DNA from: Petroclostridium xylanilyticum
GTDB lineage: Bacteria; Bacillota; Clostridia; SK-Y3
Reading direction: 5' to 3'
Assembly (NCBI RefSeq): GCF_002252565.1
Contig: NZ_NPML01000011.1
Location: 62,001-126,000, forward strand
Length of the DNA stretch: 64,000 nucleotides
Part shown: in pieces, positions 57,044 to 64,000 of the stretch
Position numbering within the stretch: the stretch's first letter is position 1
Layout: every line of letters starts with the position of its first letter
Position numbers and translations under genes: made by a program
The notes under the pieces: model-generated
What the model saw: only the letters and a program-made list of their open reading frames with translations
What the model was told of the DNA's origin: nothing
The model's database searches: none

Positions 57044-57885
57044 ATGGCTGATTTAAGAGTTACTATCGCTGGTGTGGAGTTTAAAAATCCTGTTATTATG
57101 GCTTCTGGTATATTTGGTTACGGCAGAGAGTATGAGAAAATGTATTCACTTTCAAGGCTTGGCGGAATTTGTGTAAACGGTATGACCTTAAAAGAAAAGC
57201 CCGGCAACCCCACACCACGCATTGCCGAAAGCTATAGCGGCGTTTTAAGCAGTACCGGAATGCCAAACGATGGCATAGACAAGTTTCTGTCTCATGAACT
57301 GCCAAGCTTAAAGACTAAGGATACTGTCATTATTGCAAATGTTGCAGGCGAAAATATTGATGAGCTTTGCAAAATAGTAGAAAAAGCATCCGCCAGCGAT
57401 GTGGATATGATAGAAGTAAATCTTGCCGCACCGAATATGCAAAAAGGCGGTTCTGCCTTTGGCGCTTGTCAGATCCGCCTAATTTAACACATATACCTGA
57501 AATGGCAAACGGCGCTGATGCAATCTCACTGATAGGCGCTGTTCCTGCTATGCGGTTTGATGTGAAAATAAAAAAACCGCCTTTAAAGGCTAATTTCGGC
57601 GGACTTACAGGCTCGGCTGTATTTCCGATAGCACTAAGAATGGTATATCAGGCGGCTCATTATGCGGTGAAAATCCCTGTAATAGGGCTTGGCGGAATAA
57701 GCTGCTGGCAGGATGCCGCCGAAATGCTGATTGCAGGAGCAAAAGCGGTTCAGATAGGCAGTATACTGTTTTCAAATCCGTATGCACCACTTAATATTAT
57801 TGACGGACTCACAAATTATCTTGAAAGAGAAAACATTGACAGTATCGAAAAGCTCTGCGCAAGCGGAGAGCTAATGTCATGCTGA
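57044..57885 (+). pseudogene. pyrD: dihydroorotate dehydrogenase catalytic subunit, deleted and frameshifted
   Basis: Residues 1-140 (ADLRVTIAGVEFKNPVIMAS to VNLAAPNMQKGGSAFGA) are followed by a frame change near 57475. The second part resumes PNLTHIPEMANGADAISLIG and runs to the family C-terminus (VIGLGGISCWQDAAEMLIAG; AVQIGSILF). About 45 residues that normally include the LPVIVKLSPN strand are missing at the junction. Deletion plus frameshift makes the gene inactive. With pyrK it forms a decayed PyrK-PyrD class 1B pair. Confidence 0.85.
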
Positions 57886-58815
57886 TTTATTCTCAAAACT
57901 GTTAATTAAATTTTCCACCGCCATAATTCCCATATTCTCTATAGCTTCATAAGTAGATGCAGAACAGTGAGAACCTATTATTATATTGTTCAGTTTTAAA
58001 AACTCCTCATTCTCCGGAGGCTCCTTTTCAAAAACATCAATTCCTGCTCCCCAAATCCTATTTTGCTTTAATGCCCAAAGTAAGGCTTCTTCATCAACAA
58101 TTCCGCCTCTTGCAGTATTAACAAGAACCGCAGTCTTTTTCATCATTTCGAATTGCTGGTAACTGATTAAGTTTTTTGTCTCACTAGTAAGTGGTAAATG
58201 CAGACTGATAAAATCACTTTCTCGCAATAGCCTTTCAAGAGAAACATATTCAATACCATTAGCATATGCATACTCCGTATCTTGAAACAAATCATACGCC
58301 AATACTTTCATATTAAATCCGGAAGCTCTTTTAGCAACTCCTTTTCCGATACTTCCCAATCCAATAAGGCCTAGTGTTTTACTCCACATATCAACGGTAG
58401 TAATCTTATTCCAATTCAAATTTCTGCATTCCCGGTCAATCACTAGTATCCTTCTTGCTACCCCAAGCATTAATGCTAGTGCATAGTCAGCAACAGCGTC
58501 ACTATTTGCCCCTATAGTCTTTGTCACGGATATTCCATTTGCTTTTGCATACTGTAAATCTATGTTATCTGTACCTACCCCATATTTAGATATAACCTTT
58601 AGCTTTCTTGCGTATTTCAACACATCGCTGTTAAGAGGGTCTACTCCAACTATGACTCCATCTACATCTTTTATTTCATTAATCATTTCATCTTGTGTCA
58701 TGATTCTGCCATAGGGATTCATTATTATTTCATAGCCCTTCTCTTTTAACATATCAATAGGCTTTGAATTATTTTTCCCGAAGGAGCGGGGGGTAATTAG
58801 TATTTTATATGACAT
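57877..58815 (-). CDS. D-2-hydroxyacid dehydrogenase (phosphoglycerate dehydrogenase-like)
   Basis: A 312-residue NAD-dependent enzyme. LGLIGLGSIGKGVAKRASGF is the nucleotide-binding loop (about 142-161). The catalytic Arg is in LVNTARGGIVDEEALLWAL, the Glu in GIDVFEKEPPEN, and the His in IIIGSHCSASTYEA. No regulatory ACT domain, so it is not a full serine-pathway SerA. AGGAGTGA lies upstream of the ATG at 58815. It is the last gene of the GntR-LarA-kinase operon, and would reduce or oxidise the 2-keto/2-hydroxy acid of that pathway. Confidence 0.88.
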   Translation of the reverse strand: MSYKILITPRSFGKNNSKPIDMLKEKGYEIIMNPYGRIMTQDEMINEIKDVDGVIVGVDPLNSDVLKYARKLKVISKYGVGTDNIDLQYAKANGISVTKTIGANSDAVADYALALMLGVARRILVIDRECRNLNWNKITTVDMWSKTLGLIGLGSIGKGVAKRASGFNMKVLAYDLFQDTEYAYANGIEYVSLERLLRESDFISLHLPLTSETKNLISYQQFEMMKKTAVLVNTARGGIVDEEALLWALKQNRIWGAGIDVFEKEPPENEEFLKLNNIIIGSHCSASTYEAIENMGIMAVENLINSFENKSA

Positions 58816-58918
58816 CGTTTCTATTTCACTCCTATTCCACAATTTTTTGGAAAATCTTTATTTAAATATCCACATGGTTACTGCTTGATATTCACTTATT
58901 GGTCATAATTCATGGACT

Positions 58919-60373
58919 TTACTCCTTAATCTGTTGTCTATAGTATTTTAAATACTTTTCAAACCTTTCTGTATAAAATTCTTTTTTACTGCAATCTGGC
59001 TCACATCTATTCTTCATTAAAGGCTTTATATCTTTAACAGAAGCTATCTCTCCAGCTGCTTTAAGGCCCATGTAGGCAGTACCTAGCAATGATGCATGCA
59101 AAAGACCATCTACATAAACCGGTAATCCAAAAATAGAAGCTGCCATAGAAAGCCAGAACGGCGACTTTTCTATTCCGCCAGAAATACTTATGAACTTTGG
59201 CGGCTGCCCTACTATGGGAACAGTAATATCATAGCAATGCTTTAAATTGAAAAGTACTCCTTCAAGGGTAGCATAATAAAGATCATAAATATCATTATTT
59301 ATTCTCATTTCGCACATCATGCCACTTTTAGTATCATCCCATCCTGGGCAACGTTCCCCTGCCAAAAAAGGAAGAAAAATTGGGGCATTTCCTTTTAACA
59401 AAGCCTCTTCCGCTCCCTTGTCCAATTCTTTTAGGGTGATACCTCCATTAAAGCCAAGGACTTTTTTACCCATCCAATCCACGCAGTTGCCTGCACCAGC
59501 CGTGGCACTGCCGGCAATCCACATATTTTCAACTCCCACGTAACACCACGTGGACGGATAGTTGGCAAGCACCGGCTTTTCCGTTGAAATTCTCATGGCT
59601 GCACTGGTTCCCACCGAAAGTGTCATAATATTATCACTAAAGGCACCTGCCGCTATCTGGTTCATACATCCATCGGCACCAGTTATAAGTACCGGTATGC
59701 CTTCTTTAAGTCCTAAAATACCAGCTGCTTCTTTTGTTAAAGTTGCAGTATATTCAGAATCGACCAGCTTTGGCAGCATTGTATCATCGATGCCGGCGAG
59801 CTTTAAAGCTTCCTCATCCCAATTGAGAGTATGAATGTTTAAGAAACCACCGGCTGAGGTGGTACTTTTTGAAACAGCAAACTCACCCGTAAGCTTCAAA
59901 AATAAATACTCCGGCATGGACGCTATGAAGGAAACATCTTTCACATTACCGCTTTCCTTCTCATACATATATTTCCAAAGAGTATATGTTACATGAATGG
60001 GACAGCCTGTGCGCTTATAAAGCGAAGTAAAAAGCTGGATATCTTTCCTGTACTTTTCAGTAGTTAATGATGCTTTTGTATCGGCCCATGTACTCAACCG
60101 TGATATAGGCTTTCTGTTTCTATCAAGCATCAGAAGACTATGGCTCCATATACTGCAGGTAGCTACCATATCCACATGATTTATACCTTTCTGCTCCAGC
60201 AGCTGTTTACCTGCCAACATAGTTTCCGCCATTATTTTATCGGCGTCAAACGTTACCGTATCACCCGCGTCGGAAGAATAATTTTTTTGCAGTATTCCAA
60301 TTATCCCTTCTCCACTTTTATAAAGCATAGCTTTAGCCGATGCTGTGGATGCCTCTAATACTAAAATAAGCAT
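58919..60373 (-). CDS. FGGY-family carbohydrate kinase
   Basis: A 484-residue kinase of the gluconate/xylulose/glycerol kinase fold. The N-terminal phosphate loop is unusual: LVLEASTASAKAMLY, with Glu-Ala-Ser where most members have Asp-x-Gly-Thr. Catalytic Asp lies in VLITGADGCMNQIAAGA. The second nucleotide loop is FISISGGIEKSPFWLSMAAS, and LLGTAYMGLKAAGEI follows. It begins 15 bp after the LarA-like gene, with GGTGAGGGGAG upstream. By context the substrate is an aldonate or related hydroxy acid. Confidence 0.87.
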   Translation of the reverse strand: MLILVLEASTASAKAMLYKSGEGIIGILQKNYSSDAGDTVTFDADKIMAETMLAGKQLLEQKGINHVDMVATCSIWSHSLLMLDRNRKPISRLSTWADTKASLTTEKYRKDIQLFTSLYKRTGCPIHVTYTLWKYMYEKESGNVKDVSFIASMPEYLFLKLTGEFAVSKSTTSAGGFLNIHTLNWDEEALKLAGIDDTMLPKLVDSEYTATLTKEAAGILGLKEGIPVLITGADGCMNQIAAGAFSDNIMTLSVGTSAAMRISTEKPVLANYPSTWCYVGVENMWIAGSATAGAGNCVDWMGKKVLGFNGGITLKELDKGAEEALLKGNAPIFLPFLAGERCPGWDDTKSGMMCEMRINNDIYDLYYATLEGVLFNLKHCYDITVPIVGQPPKFISISGGIEKSPFWLSMAASIFGLPVYVDGLLHASLLGTAYMGLKAAGEIASVKDIKPLMKNRCEPDCSKKEFYTERFEKYLKYYRQQIKE

Positions 60374-60388
60374 TTAATCAAACTCCCC

Positions 60389-61663
60389 TCACCCTATATC
60401 AAACCTGCTCCTAGTAGTCCAAAGGCCAAGCGCTGGATTGCTTACATAAAATATTTCTTCACCGTTTACAGTATTAAATCCATCCTTTAAGCTGTTTATG
60501 TCATACATTTTAAGAGCATCTTCTATAGGCATATAATCATATTTTATTGATAGTACCTGTTCTTTTGTCATTTTCCCAGGAGCGTAAGTAATCTTAAATC
60601 GCCCTTCGCTGGAGCCGTGTATCAAGTGCGCAGCAACAGAAAGATTGTTTCTCAAATCCTCATTATTGCGGACGGCATCTAAAACCTCATCACGGCAGAT
60701 ATATCCATATTTTTTAATCAGTCTGTCATTCTCCAAATCCTCTCCACAAGCGTGAAGAGCTGGAGCTATAACTATTAACTCACCGCCGTCAGCTATCGCC
60801 ATACGGGTTCTATAGATCGATTTGTTGCCTATCCATGTAGTTTTAAATTCTTCTGGGTCAAGATATACAACCGCTTTTTGGATAGGCTTATCTAAAAAGT
60901 TCAGATTTTTTTCATGACTGACTTTTGCTGTTTGAAAAAACAGTTCATCACCCGTTCCGATGGAAACAGCCTCAACCTTAAGTCCGGATTTATCTATAGT
61001 CGTAACAGTCAAAATATATATAAGAGGAATATGAGATAGGAAATTATTCACTCCATAGTTGTAAAGCTTCCTTACAGGCGTATCCGCTCTACCCATAATC
61101 CGCTCCATTCCGTACAAAGCGCCTAAATAATGACTTTGATTTATCATTTTGCTGCCACCGCAGCCTACCATGATATTTTTCGTATAGCTTGCAAATCCGG
61201 CAATCTCATGAGGAACCACCTGACCTATCGATATGATAAGATCATACTTTTTATCAAGAAGTCTTTTGTTCACTTCAACGTCAATACTATTATCCATGTA
61301 GCCGTCTGAAATTTCTTTTACATAATCTGCCGGAACTTCACCAACTTTAACTGTATCATTTCTCCAATTATGAGCAACAAATCTGTCACGGGGTATAGCA
61401 CCAAACATTTTTGTTATCTCGCCATCAGTCATGGGTGTGTGGGTTCCAAGAGCCGGCATAATATCTATGTTTACATCTTTAAAGTACTTATAAAGCATAT
61501 TTACTATATCTCCGGCATAAGAGTTAAGCCTTGAAATATCCGGCGGCAAGATTAATATGTTTTTGATACCTGAATAATTACCCAAATACTCACTGATATT
61601 CTGTTCTATCTCCTGCGCACTAATGCCGTTTGGAGACTTGGCAGTTAAATATCTGTTTTTCAT
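60389..61663 (-). CDS. LarA-superfamily protein (nickel-pincer-type hydroxyacid racemase/epimerase)
   Basis: A 424-residue DUF2088/LarA protein. Segments matching LarA active-site regions are ILPPDISRLNSYAGDIV, MPALGTHTPMTDGEITKMFG with the first catalytic His, IGQVVPHEIAGFASYTKNIM with a His and the Lys that binds the cofactor, and the His of KMINQSHYLGAL. The family interconverts stereoisomers of 2-hydroxy acids with a nickel-pincer nucleotide; gluconate 2-epimerases are among known members. Cofactor genes larB/C/E are not in the window. It starts the operon with GAAGGAGAAG upstream. Confidence 0.85.
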   Translation of the reverse strand: MKNRYLTAKSPNGISAQEIEQNISEYLGNYSGIKNILILPPDISRLNSYAGDIVNMLYKYFKDVNIDIMPALGTHTPMTDGEITKMFGAIPRDRFVAHNWRNDTVKVGEVPADYVKEISDGYMDNSIDVEVNKRLLDKKYDLIISIGQVVPHEIAGFASYTKNIMVGCGGSKMINQSHYLGALYGMERIMGRADTPVRKLYNYGVNNFLSHIPLIYILTVTTIDKSGLKVEAVSIGTGDELFFQTAKVSHEKNLNFLDKPIQKAVVYLDPEEFKTTWIGNKSIYRTRMAIADGGELIVIAPALHACGEDLENDRLIKKYGYICRDEVLDAVRNNEDLRNNLSVAAHLIHGSSEGRFKITYAPGKMTKEQVLSIKYDYMPIEDALKMYDINSLKDGFNTVNGEEIFYVSNPALGLWTTRSRFDIG

Positions 61664-61703
61664 CGCTATCTTCTCCTTCTATAGTTGGTTAAATTGAATA
61701 AAC

Positions 61704-62381
61704 TCAATTACCCTTTACGCTTTGGAACATCGTGTAAATATTATTTTTAGCATTTATCATATGTATCTCGATACATTTACGAAGTTCAGCTTCATCTTGG
61801 GCTACTAAAGCATTATATATTGCCTCGTGTTCTTTAACCCCTGCTATCATTCCCGCCCTATCCTGCCTACCATAAACATAGTAAGCATAGGTATGCGTCC
61901 CTAGGTTATTATATATTTGCAAAATTTTCTTATTTCCAGAGCATTTGATAAACAGTTGATGAAATTCCTGATCTAAATAATAATTTTGAAAATAGTCATT
62001 TACATCCGCTACATTTTCTATAATCTGCTTATGTTCAGTCAGGTTTTTTAAAAATTTTTCTTTGATATCAGAATCCTTTTTAAAAATCTGTATTGCCTGC
62101 TTTATATAATACGTTTCAATCATAAACCTTATATCCAATAATTCCTCAATTTCTTCCCACTTAATACTTTTTACTTTCATTCCCTTTCTAGGAATACTTT
62201 CCACCAGTCCTTCAGTTATAAGCCTGTTTAAAGCCTGCTTAATAGGCGTTTCACTTATTCCATACCGCTCGCTTAATTCCCTGAGAACGATTTTTTTTCC
62301 AGGTATAAGCGTCCTTTCTGTAATGTCTTTTTTTAACGCCTTATATGCAACTTCTACTAATGTTTGGGTCTGGTAATGCAT
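61704..62381 (-). CDS. GntR-family regulator (FadR/FCD subfamily)
   Basis: About 225 residues. The N-terminal winged helix reads GKKIVLRELSERYGISETPI then KQALNRLITEGLVESIPRKG. The C-terminal all-helical FCD ligand domain includes EIEELLDIRFMIETYYIKQA and metal-site His residues in the YLDQEFHQLFIKCSG and VKEHEAIYNAL helices. It lies 40 bp before the LarA-like gene on the same strand and probably represses the operon until the substrate is bound. Start is ATG at 62381 or TTG at 62390. Confidence 0.9.
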   Translation of the reverse strand: MHYQTQTLVEVAYKALKKDITERTLIPGKKIVLRELSERYGISETPIKQALNRLITEGLVESIPRKGMKVKSIKWEEIEELLDIRFMIETYYIKQAIQIFKKDSDIKEKFLKNLTEHKQIIENVADVNDYFQNYYLDQEFHQLFIKCSGNKKILQIYNNLGTHTYAYYVYGRQDRAGMIAGVKEHEAIYNALVAQDEAELRKCIEIHMINAKNNIYTMFQSVKGN

Positions 62382-62514
62382 TGTATCCAACCTGTATCGC
62401 CCCCTTTACAGTCCAAATACCTTTTTGCTTTACTTTACTAAAGTTTTAGATTTAAAATTTAAAATCTGTAATAATATATTCGTCATATATTTAAAAAATC
62501 CTGCAAAAAATCGA

Positions 62515-64000
62515 GTAGAAGCTGAATAATTATTTTATTCAGCGTCCTCTCACACCACCGTACGTACCGTTCGGTATACGGCGGTTCATTAAGATTTAAT
62601 GTACAATTAGATACCTCTTTGATAAACTCTTGTAACCTATGTCTTCGAAGTATTTATTTGTAAGAGTCATATTGAGTATTTGGCTATTGGATATTCTCCA
62701 GTAGCCTTTTCTCGTATTAGCGTATATCCAGGCTTTCTGTTTTTCTAATCCTAATTTTACTAGATTATCGTATTTTGTTTTTATCTTCTTCCATTGTTTC
62801 CATATACATGCTCTTAGTCTACGCCTTATCCATTCGTCAAGGGCTTTCATTATTCTTTTCGCATCTGCTAATCCAAAGTAGTTAACCCATCCTGTCGTTA
62901 TCTGATTCAATCTACGTATTCTATATTCCATACTTATTCCCTTGTTTCGATTGGTTATTTCTCTTACTTTTTCCTTAAGCCTTTTGATGGATTTTTCATG
63001 GATTCTTATTCTTACTTCGTTTTCTTTTGTGTAAAACGAGAATCCTAAGAACTTTCTTTTCCATGGTCTATCTACAGCACTTTTTGCTTCATTGACTTTT
63101 AGTTTTAATTTGGTTTCTATGAATTTCTTTATGCTTTTCATTACTCTGTTTCCTGCTGACCTGCTTTTTACGTATATGTTGCAATCATCTGCATACCGAC
63201 AGAATTTATGCCCTCTTCTTTCTAGTTCTTTGTCTAGTTCATCTAACATTATGTTTGCTAATAGCGGACTTAATGGCCCTCCTTGTGGTGTCCCTTCTTC
63301 TGTTGCTACTTTGATTCCATTTATCATTACTCCTGATTCTAAGTATCTTCGTATCAGCTTCAGTACTCTTTTGTCTCCTATCCGCTTTTCTAATTTAGTC
63401 ATCAGTATGTCGTGGTTTACTCTGTCAAAGAACTTTTCTAAGTCTATATCTACTACCCATGTGCATCCTTCGTTTATATATACTTCTGCGGCTGTTACTG
63501 CATCTTTTGCACTGCGTCCTGGTCTGAATCCATAGCTATTTTCCGAGAATGTATGGTCGTATATTCCACTTAGTATTTGGGCTATTGCTTGTTGTATTAG
63601 TCTGTCTAGTACTGTAGGTATTCCTAGTAGTCTTGTTCCTCCATCTGGTTTTGGTATTTCTACTCTCAGCACTGGTTGTGGTTTATACTTTCCTTCCAGT
63701 AATTGTTGCTTTATGGTCGGCCAGTTTTCTTTGAGATACGGTAGAAGTTCATCTACTTCCATCCCATCGACTCCATGGCTTCCTTTATTTGCAACTACTC
63801 GCTTGTATGCTTCTTTCATGTTTTCTCGGTCTAGTATCATTTCAAGCAGATTACTGGTGTATCTTTGTACATTGTTTCTTCTATCTTTTGACGCCGATGA
63901 TATACTATGCACTTCCGCTGTCTCTTGAAATTCCATTTCTTGATTGAGCGGATAGCCTCTTTGTTGAGTTGTCTGCAGTCTTTGCATATCTTTCGAGTTC
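62515..64000 (-). mobile_element. group II intron, 3' part (runs off the right edge)
   Basis: Downstream of the maturase gene the minus strand reads CCGCCGTATACCGAACGGTA followed by CGTACGGTGGTGTGAGAGG, the expected domain V hairpin. A domain VI stem GCTGAATAA / TTATTCAGC follows and then CTTCTACTC near the 3' splice site (about 62519). The ribozyme 5' domains and 5' end lie beyond 64000. Confidence 0.82.
62596..63987 (-). CDS. ltrA: group II intron reverse transcriptase/maturase
   Basis: A 463-residue intron-encoded protein. Reverse transcriptase blocks: ANKGSHGVDGMEVDELLPYL, YKPQPVLRVEIPKPDGGTRL, NSYGFRPGRSAKDAV, VVDIDLEKFFDRVNHDIL, EGTPQGGPLSPLLANIML, and the catalytic FCRYADDCNIYV. The maturase (X) domain follows (RIRRLNQITTGWVNYFGLAD). 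There is no HNH endonuclease at the C-terminus, as in the shorter bacterial classes. It appears intact; its start lies near the window edge. Confidence 0.92.
   Translation of the reverse strand: MQRLQTTQQRGYPLNQEMEFQETAEVHSISSASKDRRNNVQRYTSNLLEMILDRENMKEAYKRVVANKGSHGVDGMEVDELLPYLKENWPTIKQQLLEGKYKPQPVLRVEIPKPDGGTRLLGIPTVLDRLIQQAIAQILSGIYDHTFSENSYGFRPGRSAKDAVTAAEVYINEGCTWVVDIDLEKFFDRVNHDILMTKLEKRIGDKRVLKLIRRYLESGVMINGIKVATEEGTPQGGPLSPLLANIMLDELDKELERRGHKFCRYADDCNIYVKSRSAGNRVMKSIKKFIETKLKLKVNEAKSAVDRPWKRKFLGFSFYTKENEVRIRIHEKSIKRLKEKVREITNRNKGISMEYRIRRLNQITTGWVNYFGLADAKRIMKALDEWIRRRLRACIWKQWKKIKTKYDNLVKLGLEKQKAWIYANTRKGYWRISNSQILNMTLTNKYFEDIGYKSLSKRYLIVH

Overview
The window comes from a low-GC Gram-positive anaerobe of class Clostridia. 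This follows from AT-rich DNA with strong GGAGG ribosome-binding sites, an HPr/HPrK carbon-control pair, WhiA, YvcK and RapZ, a GerMN lipoprotein, an SLH surface protein, an anaerobic sulfite reductase subunit, and a group II intron. I cannot name the species from sequence alone. Almost all core genes from 1 to 39.4 kb lie on the minus strand, as does the rRNA operon, so replication most likely runs from right to left here.

Layout. (1) 0.3-18.4 kb is one long run of minus-strand housekeeping genes. In transcription order these are hprK, a PHP phosphoesterase, glucokinase, murB, rapZ, yvcK, a glycogen debranching enzyme, whiA, an HD-GYP protein, dnaE, the TRAP protein mtrB, a small protein, pfkA, pyk and an acyl-CoA thioesterase. 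It joins glycolysis and glycogen use to carbon-state regulators and cell-wall synthesis. (2) 18.46-25.1 kb is a complete rRNA operon: three tandem promoters, 16S, 23S, 5S, eight tRNAs and a terminator. Its spacers hold pre-rRNA processing stems and many degenerate 7-bp repeats. (3) 25.2-38.2 kb carries uvrC, ptsH, a PDZ membrane protein, an ECF-type S component, rdgB, rph, a GerMN lipoprotein, the Leloir genes galT-galK-galE, and an ABC-F ATPase. (4) 38.4-41.8 kb has a LysR regulator divergent from a TerC-family gene. It is followed by a yybP-ykoY (Mn2+) riboswitch controlling an orphan oadB/oadG-like membrane pair. (5) 42-50 kb has an SLH protein, comM, an IS607-type element (intact tnpB, dead tnpA), a stand-alone starch-binding-type domain protein, a DUF4397 protein and a Na/Pi cotransporter. 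(6) 50-64 kb is accessory and partly decayed: DnaA boxes, an FMN-binding fragment, a slipin/NfeD pair, an IS256 remnant, an orphan sugar permease, an IS110 element with a likely bridge RNA, an orphan asrA, broken pyrK/pyrD, and a GntR / LarA-like / FGGY kinase / 2-hydroxyacid dehydrogenase operon. It ends with a group II intron running off the right edge.

Three signals stand out. The first is a class of degenerate tandem heptad (and some hexad) repeats placed in many intergenic gaps. The unit differs at each locus but the 7-bp grammar is the same, and there is often an inverted partner nearby. One such array supplies the ribosome-binding site and GTG start of murB. The second is a small palindromic MITE-like element with 9-bp target duplications. 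The third is the Mn2+ riboswitch controlling a decarboxylase-type beta/gamma membrane pair that has no carboxyltransferase or biotin subunit, which suggests a metal- or ion-handling role for the pair.
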